From: Clostridiales bacterium
GTDB taxonomy: Bacteria > Bacteroidota > Bacteroidia > Bacteroidales > Muribaculaceae
Assembly: GCA_023666645.1 (NCBI GenBank)
Contig: JAMPBP010000001.1
Location: 44,824-93,206 of the forward strand
Reading direction: 5' to 3'
DNA: 48,383 bases
A program made the translations under genes and the position numbers. The notes beneath the pieces are model-generated. The model was not told where the DNA came from. It did no database searches and worked only from the letters and a program-made list of their open reading frames with translations. Positions 1 to 9,371 of the stretch are shown in pieces (positions within the stretch are counted from its first letter, which is position 1; every line of letters starts with the position of its first letter).

Positions 1-16
1 AACACTTGACTACCGT

Positions 17-54
17 ACGTTTTAACATATGCACCGGAATAACGGCTTGTGCCG
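17..54. repeat. Left copy of a 38-bp perfect inverted repeat shared by both window ends
   Basis: Positions 17-54 are the exact reverse complement of 48346-48383, the last 38 bases of the window. Identity stops inward at 54/55. Outward it cannot be followed, because the right copy runs off the window. On the minus strand this copy reads in the same frame as the membrane-protein gene cut at the right end and stays open for a few more codons to base 1. There is no complete gene between 1 and 163. The best minus-strand frame is about 30 codons and I do not call it. The repeat could be a genuine invertible-element end, a dispersed repeat that stopped assembly, or an assembly fold-back. Confidence 0.9.
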
Positions 55-163
55 GCGAATTGCATTTATTAAGATCTTATTGATGTCATGAGGTGATATT
101 TTCATTCGGGGCATTGGAGAAGTGAGATTATGTCTGGTGCGGTGGTATTGCCGTCGGTGGATT

Positions 164-213
164 AAAAAAAGACAGGGGAGAGAACTGATGGTCCTCACCC
201 CTGTCTTTTTTTT
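164..213 (-). terminator. Bidirectional intrinsic terminator after the PpiD-like gene
   Basis: The sequence forms a perfect stem between positions 164-178 and 199-213. It has a GC-rich core (GACAGGGG / CCCCTGTC), A residues on one flank and T residues on the other, so it can end transcription from either strand. It lies 17 bases beyond the stop codon of the minus-strand PpiD-like gene. Confidence 0.85.
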
Positions 214-229
214 GATTTTGTGGAGTATC

Positions 230-2302
230 TTATTCCTGGAAGAATTTCTGGACTTTGTTGTCGATGTCGGCGTTGGCGCGGAGAATCTGAGAGAAGTTGC
301 GCAGGAGGCTCTGCGCTCCCATGGTCTGCTGGAAGTATGTGGCGTCGTTTACTTCGTCAAATTCACGCGAGGGGGTATTCTGGTTGAGAACTTCAAGAAC
401 TACAACTGAGTAGTCGGTAGCGGCCGGACCTTTGAATTCACCGGGTTTACCTTGTGTTGCAATTGCAAAGAGTTTGCCGTCACCGGGCATGAAACCACGT
501 GCGTAGTTCTGACCGAAGGTAACGGTCGTTGTGTCAACCTTTGTGTTCATGGCAGCGGCATAGCTGTCGACCGAGTTGCCTTTACCCTGGTAGGTATCCA
601 TGAGTTTCTGGATTTTTTTGTTGCGTGCTACCTTGGCGCGTGTCTGTGCGTTTACCTGAGTGTCGGCAAGTGGAGTGTATCCACCGTCGTAAACATTGGT
701 GAGAGTAGCTGCGATGAAGTGGGTCTTATCGTCGTCGCTATAGACGGGTGATACATCTCCTTTTGAAGCTTTCACGGCCCATTTTGCGAGAGCGCGTGAG
801 TCGGGGACACCGGCTACGGAGAGTGAGTTCTTCGTGACCATGGCGGGCATGGAGGTGTATCCCTCGGCTACGGCGTTTTCAACAAAAGCCTTGGCGTTGG
901 GGTTGTTGTTGACATAGGCGCGGAGCTTACTCTGGATATCGTTGATAGTGGTTGTCGATGGGTCGAGCTGGTAGGTGATTTCGGCAATGTTATAGGCTAC
1001 AACCTCGGGATCAACTTTTGCGATTCGGAATATTACATTATCGGTACCGGTGATATCGGTAGCGTTGAAGTATTCACCTGCTTTGGCGTTGGAGAATATG
1101 AGTGAGAGCTGAGGATTGCCGTTGAGCAGTGAGATGCGCTGGTCGAGCTGAGACTGAGCAACTGTACCCTCGGGGAGGTTGTCGATAGCGGTGCCGTTGT
1201 TAAGCACTTCTATCACAGAGTCGGCTTTGGCGTTTTCGGCGAGTGCGATCATGTCGATAGAGAGGGAGTCCTTGACCATCTCGGAGCCGAGGTATTTGGC
1301 AAGTGTGTATGTATTGTCGAAGAAGCTGATTTGCTGAACAGAATCCTGCTGGAGTGACTCAATCTTGTCGCGGAGGTTGGCGGGATAGTATTTAGCAGCG
1401 GTGTTGATGCGGTTGACAACAAATTTGTTGTTGGTGTTCACAGCATCGGTGCCGGGCATTGAGCGGAGGTTCATGAGAGCGTCCTCGACAGCCTGAGTAG
1501 CTTCCAGACGGTCGTTGTCGCTGGGGGTAACCTCAGCGAGGATATATGAGAGGACGTAAGTGTCGTCGTTGAGGCGGTAAAGCTCCTTGTCGGCTTCATA
1601 CTGTTCACGAAGGTCGGCGTCGGAGATTTCTATATCGCTGTCGGTGATAGAAGAAGCATCTACTTTGGCAAAGCGAACTTCGGTTGAGTTGTTGTTGTCG
1701 TTATATTGAGCAAGAGCATCGAGTTCATTTACCTGAAGGGCACCGAGAACGAGTGTTTCAAATTTCTGCTGTTTGAGCATGTCGGCAACAGTTTTCTCGA
1801 GGTCCATCCATTCCTGCTTGAACTGAGCTGCGGTCTCGGCATCGAGTTGGAACTGAGCGGGGTTGGTGGCGAGTTCATAGAGCTGACGGCCCGAGTACAT
1901 GCCGGCCTGCTGGCGCTGCCAGTAGAGCTGCTGTACAGCCATGGGGATATTCTGACCGAGCATAGCCTCGGAGAGCTCAGCGCCGGTAACTGTAATGCCG
2001 ACTTTTTCGAGAGTTTCGTTCAGGAGGTTTTCCTCGATGAGTGACTGCATGGCTTGCTCCTGTAGCATTGCGTTATCGATATCTCTCATGCCGTTGTTTT
2101 CGTAGCGGCGGCGGATTTCGTCCTGGCGGCTTTGGAATTCAGTGAAATCAATCTTTTTCCCGTTGACTTTAGCAATAGTGGAAGGGTCGCTGAAAAGCTG
2201 CTCGGGGTTGCTGATAGCGGTAAAGATGAACAGTACCAGAGCGAGACCTAAGATTGAAATGATGAGTCCGGGTCTCTTGCGGATTTGTTCTAATGCTGAC
2301 AT
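230..2302 (-). CDS. PpiD-like membrane-anchored periplasmic chaperone / peptidylprolyl isomerase (SurA N-domain)
   Basis: This 690-residue protein begins with a short cytoplasmic stretch and a single membrane segment (about residues 13-31). A SurA/PpiD-type N-terminal chaperone domain follows, with the typical VNGKKI start and a 'MLQEQAMQSLIEENLL'-like helix near residues 80-95. This matches the PpiD layout: an inner-membrane anchor with a large periplasmic part that holds unfolded proteins leaving the Sec translocon. The parvulin-type isomerase core should lie in the middle third, but I cannot place catalytic residues confidently, so activity is uncertain. It is monocistronic, with its own promoter upstream and a strong terminator downstream. 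Length and layout are normal for Bacteroidetes homologues. Confidence 0.85.
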   Translation of the reverse strand: MSALEQIRKRPGLIISILGLALVLFIFTAISNPEQLFSDPSTIAKVNGKKIDFTEFQSRQDEIRRRYENNGMRDIDNAMLQEQAMQSLIEENLLNETLEKVGITVTGAELSEAMLGQNIPMAVQQLYWQRQQAGMYSGRQLYELATNPAQFQLDAETAAQFKQEWMDLEKTVADMLKQQKFETLVLGALQVNELDALAQYNDNNNSTEVRFAKVDASSITDSDIEISDADLREQYEADKELYRLNDDTYVLSYILAEVTPSDNDRLEATQAVEDALMNLRSMPGTDAVNTNNKFVVNRINTAAKYYPANLRDKIESLQQDSVQQISFFDNTYTLAKYLGSEMVKDSLSIDMIALAENAKADSVIEVLNNGTAIDNLPEGTVAQSQLDQRISLLNGNPQLSLIFSNAKAGEYFNATDITGTDNVIFRIAKVDPEVVAYNIAEITYQLDPSTTTINDIQSKLRAYVNNNPNAKAFVENAVAEGYTSMPAMVTKNSLSVAGVPDSRALAKWAVKASKGDVSPVYSDDDKTHFIAATLTNVYDGGYTPLADTQVNAQTRAKVARNKKIQKLMDTYQGKGNSVDSYAAAMNTKVDTTTVTFGQNYARGFMPGDGKLFAIATQGKPGEFKGPAATDYSVVVLEVLNQNTPSREFDEVNDATYFQQTMGAQSLLRNFSQILRANADIDNKVQKFFQE

Positions 2303-2383
2303 TTAGTGAGTTATGGTTAATAATTATTTAAAATGCGTTGTTAAAGTTACCCGACATAATGTTGCTGCCGGGCGATAATCGCA

Positions 2384-2414
2384 CAAAGGTATTAATTTTT
2401 TGTGAAATATGCAA
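2384..2414 (-). promoter_or_regulatory. Bacteroidetes-type promoter for the PpiD-like gene
   Basis: On the minus strand the -7 box TACCTTTG (2384-2391) is preceded, after exactly 20 bases, by ATTG at 2412-2415 as a -33 element. The spacing matches the other promoters in this window. The expected start of transcription is near 2377, giving a leader of about 75 bases. Confidence 0.65.
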
Positions 2415-2452
2415 TTGCCTGGCAAGGTAATTTGGTGGCATGGTTGCTTGGG

Positions 2453-2482
2453 ATAGGCAATTATAGGCAATTATGGGCAATA
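2453..2482. repeat. Three tandem 10-bp units
   Basis: ATAGGCAATT occurs twice in a row (2453-2462 and 2463-2472), followed by a third, imperfect unit ATGGGCAATA (2473-2482). The period is about one helical turn. It lies upstream of the PpiD-like promoter and downstream of glpA. Function is unknown. Confidence 0.7.
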
Positions 2483-2559
2483 ATATGCATCAAGGGCAGG
2501 GATGGGCATCATTGGCAACTGCTCTGATTGTGTGCAGGCGCTTTGATAGTAGGTGGGGG

Positions 2560-4254
2560 TTAAAGAGCGGCTACTCCTTGGTATAGCCAGGCCATGAATT
2601 GGGCTTCTTCTATTGTTTCGCCCCATATCACCGGGCTCATGCCTTTCCATCGCTCGTTGATGAAGGATTTGAGGTCCTGTAGCCGTTCGGTTGTGCAGTC
2701 GAGTGCTATGTTTTTGTCAATGCTGTGACTGTTGTATTTGGCTGCGGCCTTGGGATCGTTGTCGGTTGTGGCTGAATATTGGCGTTCGGCAAGTAGCCCT
2801 GTGGCGCGGCAAGCGCATAGTTGTCCCTGGCAGGTTCCCATCCCGAGGCGTGTGCGGCGTCTGAGGTTTAGAAGGTTGTGCACGTGCAGGTCGTCGATAG
2901 CGTAGTTGATTTCGGCTACTGAGACTTGCTCGCACTCACACACGAGGGCATCGTCGGCGGGATTCTTGCGGTCGATCTTGTTGCTTTCGGTGCCGTGCCG
3001 TCCTTGTGCTGCTTTCTGGTCGGTGCTGAGTTCGATGATGTGGCTTTTATGACGTCTCCACCCTTTGAGTCGCCGTTGCTTGCGTACTTCGGAGGGCTCT
3101 GAACCGGGTAGCGGTTTCACAGCTGTCTCACATTTCTTGTCGATGTTAAGTTTGCGGCATGCCATGTCGGTGGCCCATTCGGCCATGAGCCGGTAGGTCA
3201 TCAGTTTGCCACCTGTAATGGTTATGAGTCCATCAACACCGTCGCGCTGTGAGTGGTCGAGACATACTATGCCGCGGCTTATGGATCGGCCTGAAGGATC
3301 ATCGTCGCTCGCGACAAGCGGCCTCACACCGGCATAGGCTCGGAGAATGCGTGTGGAGGCGAGGGAGGGGGCGAGTTTAGCTCCTTCGCTCATGAGGATA
3401 TCGACCTCCCGGGGAGTCACTTCCATGTTGTCGATGGTGTCGTAGGGGACACGGTCGCTGGTGGTTCCGATAAGACATATGGTGTCACCGGGCACGAGAA
3501 TATCGGCGTTGGCGGGTTTACGGCATCGGTTTATCACCATGTTGTTGATACGGTGGCCGAATATGAGCAGCGCGCCTTTGGCAGGGAACATGTTTACGTT
3601 GATATCAGCGAGTGAGGCGATGTGGTGTCCCCATATTCCGGCGGCATTGATCACGATGCGTGCATAGGCTTTGGAGAGGTTTCCGGAGTTGTTGTCTCGC
3701 AGTTGTACACCTACTACCGCTCCGGCGGCATCGCGCAGGAAGGAAATCACCTCATGGTAGGTGAGCACCTTGGCGCCATGGCGTGTCGCGTCGATGATAT
3801 TGGCCGTCGTGAGTCGGAATGGGTCGATAGCGCCATCTGGAACTTTGACAGCTCCGATTAGGGATGGGTTGACCGATGGCTCGATGAGCCGAGCCTGTTG
3901 AGGGTCGATTATCTCGGCATTGATGCCAGCGGCGATGCAACTGTTGACGAATGTGGTCTGGTATTGCAGGTCATCATCGGGGAGTGTGATGAATAGCCCA
4001 CCGGTGTCCTCGACGCAGTGACGGGCAATGGAACGCAGGGTCATATTTTCTCTGATGCATTCAGTTGCGCTCTCGCGGTCGGTGACGGCATATCGGGCAC
4101 CACTGTGCAGGAGTCCATGGTTGCGGCCAGTAGCACCGGCGGTGAAGTCAAACCTCTCGACCAGCAGGACCGACAGGCCTCTGAGGGCGCAATCGCGTGC
4201 AGTTCCGGCACCGGTAGCTCCACCACCTATAATAATAACGTCGTAGTTGTCCAT
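2560..4254 (-). CDS. glpA: Anaerobic glycerol-3-phosphate dehydrogenase subunit A (FAD, [2Fe-2S])
   Basis: The protein (564 residues) is the catalytic subunit that oxidizes sn-glycerol-3-phosphate to dihydroxyacetone phosphate. It opens with a Rossmann FAD-binding site (GGGATG, residues 10-15) and the DAO-family fold with a GATGRNHG segment near residue 40. The C-terminal third carries a BFD-like [2Fe-2S] domain with cysteines 439, 441, 475 and 480. This combination separates GlpA from aerobic GlpD. It is the last gene of the operon, 16 bases after glpC. The order here is B-C-A rather than the A-B-C of enterobacteria. All key motifs are intact. Confidence 0.92.
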   Translation of the reverse strand: MDNYDVIIIGGGATGAGTARDCALRGLSVLLVERFDFTAGATGRNHGLLHSGARYAVTDRESATECIRENMTLRSIARHCVEDTGGLFITLPDDDLQYQTTFVNSCIAAGINAEIIDPQQARLIEPSVNPSLIGAVKVPDGAIDPFRLTTANIIDATRHGAKVLTYHEVISFLRDAAGAVVGVQLRDNNSGNLSKAYARIVINAAGIWGHHIASLADINVNMFPAKGALLIFGHRINNMVINRCRKPANADILVPGDTICLIGTTSDRVPYDTIDNMEVTPREVDILMSEGAKLAPSLASTRILRAYAGVRPLVASDDDPSGRSISRGIVCLDHSQRDGVDGLITITGGKLMTYRLMAEWATDMACRKLNIDKKCETAVKPLPGSEPSEVRKQRRLKGWRRHKSHIIELSTDQKAAQGRHGTESNKIDRKNPADDALVCECEQVSVAEINYAIDDLHVHNLLNLRRRTRLGMGTCQGQLCACRATGLLAERQYSATTDNDPKAAAKYNSHSIDKNIALDCTTERLQDLKSFINERWKGMSPVIWGETIEEAQFMAWLYQGVAAL

Positions 4255-4270
4255 GATTCAATCTTTTAGG

Positions 4271-5509
4271 TTAAACGAGTTTGTTGGCTTCGCGTGTTGC
4301 CTCGACGTCGAGGGCGTCGGCGAGGATTGATATAGGGTTCTGCACGTGGTAGGTGGTTGACATTTCAATCTGCCACTTGCAGGTCTCGCAGTCGGTGGCC
4401 ACGATGTCGGGGTTGGTTTGTGCAATAGAATCAAACAGTTGCTTTCCGATGGCCTGAGAGTATTTGTAGTTTTCTTTTTTGAAACCATAGGTGCCTGCGA
4501 TGCCACAGCAGTTGTTGTCGAGGATAGTGAGGTCGACGCCGGGAATGAGCTTGAGCAGTTCGGTAGAGTATACGCTCCAGCCTAAACGAGCCATGTGGCA
4601 TGGGGTGTGATAGGCGATGTGGTGGAGGTAGTCGGGCTTGAATACAAGTTTTATTTCCCCATTTTCAACGAGCGAGTAAATGAAACGAGTGGCGGTCATG
4701 ATGTGTTCGCGCACATCGGTGTTGTCGAGGTGGAGCAAGTGGGGGTATTCGTCGCGCATTGTGAGGACGCAGGTGGAGGAGGTGGCGATTACTTCGTTGC
4801 GGTTGGCTACAGCATCGCGTATCAGGGCAAGATTTGTCTTGGCTGCATCGGTGGCTTGCTTTATGAGCCTGTTGGCGATGCGGGCTACGCCACAGCATTT
4901 CTCACCTTGCATGAGGTTGACACCGATGCCACAGGCATTGAGCAGTTTCACCAGGTCCTTGCCCAGGCGAGGGAAGTTGTAGTTGACATAACAACCGTGG
5001 AAATATGTTACATGACGGTCAAAGCGGGTCTGGCGGTCGAGTGCGTGTCGCCTGAACCAGGTAGTGAATTTACGAGGCGTATAGGCCGGGAATGAGCGGT
5101 GCCTGTCGATGCCGAGGGTGAGGTCCATGGCATATTTTACAGGAGATAGACGTAGAATGCCGTTGACGGTTGGCGACAGGCGGGTTGCTATGGACCCCAT
5201 CATGTCGGTGTGGGCGAGCATGCGGTCGCGGAGATTGGCGCTGCCGTGACTGTAGGTGTTGCGGGCCTGCTGTATGATGTCGCCGATTCTCACTCCCGAA
5301 GGGCATGCTACCTCACAGCGCTTGCAATTGAGACAGTATTTCAGTGCTTCATTGTAGAAGTTCTTGTTTTTTAGGCGGTATCGCTCGCCATCGGGTCCGG
5401 CTTGCTTAGGTCCCGGATATAGAGGGTTGACGGCAGTGACGGGACAGTAGACAGTGCATACGGTACACTTGACACACTGTTCGAAATTGTTATAATTGTT
5501 ATTAGGCAT
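4271..5509 (-). CDS. glpC: Anaerobic glycerol-3-phosphate dehydrogenase subunit C (Fe-S membrane subunit)
   Basis: GlpC passes electrons from GlpAB to the membrane quinone pool. The 412-residue protein has two 4Fe-4S ferredoxin motifs near the N-terminus (cysteines 12, 15, 18, 22 and 59, 62, 65, 69). Two cysteine-rich CCG domains follow, with the pairs in EKCCGVAR and NNCCGIAG. I chose the ATG at 5507-5509 because the first ferredoxin motif begins directly after it. The longer open frame to 5623 would overlap glpB by 83 bases and adds no recognizable sequence. With this start the gap after glpB is 31 bases, which fits co-transcription. Confidence 0.9.
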   Translation of the reverse strand: MPNNNYNNFEQCVKCTVCTVYCPVTAVNPLYPGPKQAGPDGERYRLKNKNFYNEALKYCLNCKRCEVACPSGVRIGDIIQQARNTYSHGSANLRDRMLAHTDMMGSIATRLSPTVNGILRLSPVKYAMDLTLGIDRHRSFPAYTPRKFTTWFRRHALDRQTRFDRHVTYFHGCYVNYNFPRLGKDLVKLLNACGIGVNLMQGEKCCGVARIANRLIKQATDAAKTNLALIRDAVANRNEVIATSSTCVLTMRDEYPHLLHLDNTDVREHIMTATRFIYSLVENGEIKLVFKPDYLHHIAYHTPCHMARLGWSVYSTELLKLIPGVDLTILDNNCCGIAGTYGFKKENYKYSQAIGKQLFDSIAQTNPDIVATDCETCKWQIEMSTTYHVQNPISILADALDVEATREANKLV

Positions 5510-5540
5510 ATGGGTAGCTGAAATTATATAACGACACCAT

Positions 5541-6776
5541 TTAATTAAAGGGTGTTGTTGCGTCGAATGCGGACAGTATGGCAACACCGGCGCCACAACC
5601 TTGCTTGATGGGGTTGCAGCCACCTACGATAGAACCGACGCATTGCAGATTTTCAATATAAGTACCTGAGCGGCATGGGTGCCAGTTCTTGTCGGTGATG
5701 ACTCCAAATTCCATGTAGGGCTGAGGGTTGTCCATATCCTTGTCATACCACAGGGCGCGGTCGGTGGGGAAGTCAACGTCGAGGTTGAGAGTGGGTTCGA
5801 TTATGCTTGAGGGTGTGGCCCGGAGACCGCGGCTCACAAAGGAACCGGTGGCAAGAATGTAGTTGTCGGCCACAAGAGGTTCCGGACCATGGTTGGCGGT
5901 GAAGATTCGGGATAGTCGTGATCCGTCAAAGTCACCGTGGGTCACAGAGTCGCCAAGCATGAAAGTTCCTCCGAGTTTCTGGAAATAGCGGTTGAGGAGC
6001 ATCTGGGTTCTCACGCCTGGGACAGATGTAGGCATGGTGGAGATGAAGTAAACGGGTTTGGCCACGAGTCGCCTGAGTAGTCTCACTGTCAGGTCGTCGT
6101 TGAGACCGAGTATTGCCGGCATTATGATGGCATCGGCATTTCGTGAGACGCTGTTGAGTCGTCCGGCAAGGACACCGATGTTGTCGTAGTCGAGCACTCT
6201 CGCCATAGTTGGAGCCCTCATCTCGGAAGAGCTGCGACGCAGATTGTCGATAGCGGGAATCGAGGTGCTGTGGATAGAGCATCTGACACCTCTCTTTTCG
6301 AGGGCAGAGGCGAGGAACAGGGGATAGAAATCCTGGAATGTGGCGATGTTGACGATAGCTACCGAGCGCCATGGTAATCGCGTGGCGGAATCAAAGGTTG
6401 CCAGGTCATCGAGGGCAAGCCACACCGGATTGATATTCCCGAGTGGTGATATATGGAAGCGGTTGGCGTAATGATTTCCTGTGGTGGCGATTCCGGCTCG
6501 CGTGAGCATAGGCTGTACCATAGGGAGCAGCTTGAGAAGACGGTCGATACCGATGCGGCTGTAGGGGTGTCTGGAATCGAGACTCTCCATGGCCTTGACG
6601 GGGTTGGTAACGGTTTTGCCGTTGCTGAAACCGAGTAGCCCAAAGGCTCCTGACGAGAAGTGCAAGGTGCTTTGTCCGGCAGCGATAACGGCAGTGCGTT
6701 GACCGGCTTCAGCGAGAGAAATCGCGGCGGTCAGAGCGGCAAGTCCGCCGCCTATGATTATTGAGTCAAAGAGCAT
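5541..6776 (-). CDS. glpB: Anaerobic glycerol-3-phosphate dehydrogenase subunit B
   Basis: GlpB is the second flavoprotein-like subunit of the anaerobic glycerol-3-phosphate dehydrogenase and works with GlpA and GlpC. The 411-residue protein starts with a dinucleotide-binding motif (IIGGGLAALTAAISLAEAG, residues 7-25). The C-terminal 'ENLQCVGSIVGGCNPIKQGC' stretch is typical of GlpB. It follows the HAD phosphatase gene by 87 bases and precedes glpC by 31. Size is near the family norm (about 420). Confidence 0.9.
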   Translation of the reverse strand: MLFDSIIIGGGLAALTAAISLAEAGQRTAVIAAGQSTLHFSSGAFGLLGFSNGKTVTNPVKAMESLDSRHPYSRIGIDRLLKLLPMVQPMLTRAGIATTGNHYANRFHISPLGNINPVWLALDDLATFDSATRLPWRSVAIVNIATFQDFYPLFLASALEKRGVRCSIHSTSIPAIDNLRRSSSEMRAPTMARVLDYDNIGVLAGRLNSVSRNADAIIMPAILGLNDDLTVRLLRRLVAKPVYFISTMPTSVPGVRTQMLLNRYFQKLGGTFMLGDSVTHGDFDGSRLSRIFTANHGPEPLVADNYILATGSFVSRGLRATPSSIIEPTLNLDVDFPTDRALWYDKDMDNPQPYMEFGVITDKNWHPCRSGTYIENLQCVGSIVGGCNPIKQGCGAGVAILSAFDATTPFN

Positions 6777-6863
6777 TTGGAAGAAATGGTTTAGTTATGT
6801 TGATCAAAGTTGGGACTTCAGATTGTCGCAGTCAAGTGTCGGTCGGTAGTGGATAGAAAAGGA

Positions 6864-7733
6864 CTATACGTGTTTGCCGGCAGAGTTTGCGAGAAGGTTG
6901 CCGAATGTGGCAACGTTGTCGGTAATCAAAACCGGGACAGGGTCATTGTTCAAGGCGGTGTCGAGAGTTGTCTCGCCCGAGAGGACGAGGACCCCGAGCG
7001 CCCCGGCATTGCGGGCTGTGGCAACGTCGGTATATATGCGGTCACCACACATGGCGACCTCATATGGCTGCAAGCCCCTCTTGGCCATAATGCATCGCAG
7101 CATGTCGGGGTTGGGCTTTCCTATTACGATGTCGGGTCGTCGGCCGGTGGCATGGAATATGCATTCGGTCATCGAGCCGCAGTCAACGAGAATGACTTGC
7201 TTGTCGGTCGGGCACACACGGTCGGGGTTGGTGGCGATGTATGGAATTCCTTGGGCAGCCCACCATGCGGCCCGGCAAAGCCGCTCGTAGGTGAGAGTCA
7301 TGTCGAATGCAACGACGAGGAGGTCGGGACGGTCGTCGGGGTCGTCGGCCGACATCGTGAAGCCTGCTTCCTCAAATTCGCTGGTCATGCTTGGAGTGCC
7401 GAGCACAAAAAGATGTTTTGCCCCGGGGTGATTTAATTTGATGTAGTCGATAGTGGCGACGGCAGTTGTGTAAATTTCCTCAGGACGGGCTTCGATGCCC
7501 ATAGCAGCGAGTTTGGCCACGTAGTCGTTGACCGACTTGGTGGGGTTGTTGGTGAGGAAAGAAAATGATATTCCGTTATCACGCAGTTGATTGAGAAATC
7601 CAATGGTCCAGGGGAACAGGTTGGAGCCAAGATATATGGTACCGTCCATGTCGAGAGCCACATGTCTGATACGGGAGCAAGTGAGCGAGAGGTCGGAGTC
7701 ACTGAGTGAAGTGTAATAATTATTGGAATCCAT
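6864..7733 (-). CDS. HAD-IIA family sugar/polyol phosphatase (NagD/PGP-like)
   Basis: The 289-residue protein has the HAD motif I DMDGTIYLG (residues 28-36), where the first Asp is the nucleophile. The motif II region is FLTNNPTKS and motif IV is GDRIYTDVATARNAGALG near the C-terminus. The cap domain between them places it in the NagD/phosphoglycolate phosphatase group (HAD-IIA). It sits inside the glycerol-3-phosphate operon, 15 bases after the transporter. Some relatives hydrolyse glycerol-3-phosphate, so a role in releasing glycerol or relieving glycerol-3-phosphate stress is a reasonable inference, but the substrate cannot be read from the sequence. Confidence 0.85.
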   Translation of the reverse strand: MDSNNYYTSLSDSDLSLTCSRIRHVALDMDGTIYLGSNLFPWTIGFLNQLRDNGISFSFLTNNPTKSVNDYVAKLAAMGIEARPEEIYTTAVATIDYIKLNHPGAKHLFVLGTPSMTSEFEEAGFTMSADDPDDRPDLLVVAFDMTLTYERLCRAAWWAAQGIPYIATNPDRVCPTDKQVILVDCGSMTECIFHATGRRPDIVIGKPNPDMLRCIMAKRGLQPYEVAMCGDRIYTDVATARNAGALGVLVLSGETTLDTALNNDPVPVLITDNVATFGNLLANSAGKHV

Positions 7734-7748
7734 GAGAATAGACGAGGT

Positions 7749-9242
7749 TTATTTTTTGCTGTAGTCGATAGAGGCGGCGCGTGCATATCCGTCGCGGGGA
7801 GCTTTCCACATAGAGAGGAGAATCAACATTCCTATAACGGCGACGATGATGATAGTCTGGAATACCATGCCCCAGCCATACCAGTCGGCGACATATCCCA
7901 CGAGAAGTCCTGATATGCCTGATCCGATGTAACCGAGAATGCCTGCGAGTCCGTTGGCACGTGCCGATGCTTCTTTTGTAGCCTGATTACCGAGTTCGAT
8001 TCCTATAAGGGCCTGAGGTCCGTATATACAGAATCCGGCTCCTACGAGGACAATAGCAGTTGGGGTGAGACCCACAGAATCGGGCAAGCACATGAATATA
8101 GTCATGAAAATAGCGGCGCCGAGCATGCAGAATACACACATGCGGTGGCCTTTGCCGTTGAACCAGTGGTCGGTGGCCCAACCGGCAAACAGGGTGCCGA
8201 CGATGCCGGCGATTTCAAATGCGGCTACAGTCCAACCGGCGCTTTCGATTGAAAGGCCCCGGCTCTCGCTGAGGAATTTCGGGCCCCAGTCGAGAATGCC
8301 CATTCTGACGATATATACAAATAGATTGGCAATGCAGAAGGTCCATACCCAGCGGTTGCGCCACACCATTACTTTTTCAAAGAGTTTGCGGTCGGCTGCC
8401 GACTTTGCTCCGGCATATTTTCCGAGGGCTGTGTCGGGCAGTTCCGGCAGACCTACTTCACGCGGGTCATCTCTTACGCCTAAGAAAAGAATTAAAGCAC
8501 CGGCAACGGCGATGCATGCCGGAATCCAGAAGCACCATTTCCAGGCACCGTAGTGTGAGGCATAGGCAAGGACCTGGGAGGGAAGGTCGGCCTGGCTCAC
8601 ACCGCTTGCCGATAGGTTGTTGGCTATTAGTTGTCTGACGGTTTCATTGTCGGATAGGTTGGTGCCAAGGGATCCCATGATGTAGCCGCACACCACGACA
8701 GCGAGAGCGGCACCGATAGAGTGTGAACAGTTCCAAACCGACATCTTTGTGGCGAGCTCGGAGGGGTGAATCCAGTGAGGGAGAATGCGGGCGCATGGAG
8801 GATAGCCCATGCCCTGGAAATACTGGTTTATGATGATTGTGACACCCATAATCATGATGAGCCATTCGACCATGCGTGGCCCGTCGGGGTTTCCTGTGAT
8901 CCAGGAACTGAGGTCGGCACCGAAGCCGAATGCGAAGTTGGCCACAGCACAAAGCAGCAGGCCCACAGCCATTACTATGCGGCCCTTGACGCGGTCAACG
9001 ACATAGCCGTTGATGAAACGGGAGAACCCGTATACCAGCGAGCCGGCAAATATGATCCAGCCGAAGCTTTTGTTGCTGATGCCATATTCGGCCGTGAGTC
9101 CCGGCATTGCAATCGAGAAGTTTTTGCGCACGAAGTAGAAAATGCTGTACCCGATCATAGAGTACATGATGATGCGCATCTGCCAGGACATGAATTTAGA
9201 CTTAGCGGCACCGAGACCACTGTAAGGATCTTGCTTTGACAT
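7749..9242 (-). CDS. glpT: Glycerol-3-phosphate/organophosphate:phosphate antiporter (MFS, OPA family)
   Basis: This 497-residue integral membrane protein has about 12 hydrophobic segments. The N-terminal pattern of the organophosphate antiporter family is visible: YFVRKNFSIAMP near residues 37-48 and GFSRFINGYVVDRVKGR near residues 71-87. It would exchange external glycerol-3-phosphate for internal phosphate. It is the first gene of a minus-strand operon whose next genes consume glycerol-3-phosphate. That context favours glycerol-3-phosphate over hexose phosphate as substrate, although UhpT/PgtP-type specificity cannot be excluded from sequence alone. Confidence 0.85.
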   Translation of the reverse strand: MSKQDPYSGLGAAKSKFMSWQMRIIMYSMIGYSIFYFVRKNFSIAMPGLTAEYGISNKSFGWIIFAGSLVYGFSRFINGYVVDRVKGRIVMAVGLLLCAVANFAFGFGADLSSWITGNPDGPRMVEWLIMIMGVTIIINQYFQGMGYPPCARILPHWIHPSELATKMSVWNCSHSIGAALAVVVCGYIMGSLGTNLSDNETVRQLIANNLSASGVSQADLPSQVLAYASHYGAWKWCFWIPACIAVAGALILFLGVRDDPREVGLPELPDTALGKYAGAKSAADRKLFEKVMVWRNRWVWTFCIANLFVYIVRMGILDWGPKFLSESRGLSIESAGWTVAAFEIAGIVGTLFAGWATDHWFNGKGHRMCVFCMLGAAIFMTIFMCLPDSVGLTPTAIVLVGAGFCIYGPQALIGIELGNQATKEASARANGLAGILGYIGSGISGLLVGYVADWYGWGMVFQTIIIVAVIGMLILLSMWKAPRDGYARAASIDYSKK

Positions 9243-9268
9243 AGTGTACTGATGAGATTATAGAGATG

Positions 9269-9276
9269 CAAATTTA
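9269..9276 (-). promoter_or_regulatory. Candidate -7 box for the glp operon
   Basis: TAAATTTG on the minus strand matches TAnnTTTG and lies 27 bases upstream of the glpT start codon. No good TTTG is found 20 bases further upstream, so an activator may be needed, or the match may be chance in an AT-rich stretch. Confidence 0.4.
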
Positions 9277-9371
9277 ATAAAATTTTTAATAAGTCATAAA
9301 TAAAGATTGGAAATTACATAAAAATTTAACAGGAGTTGAAATTTTCCCATGTGGTTGGAAACGGGGGATAG

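Noticed and set aside
130-163. Small minus-strand gene of about 30 codons left of the terminator (start near 110, stop within the repeat)
   Set aside because: Too short, no family pattern, and its end lies in the inverted repeat.
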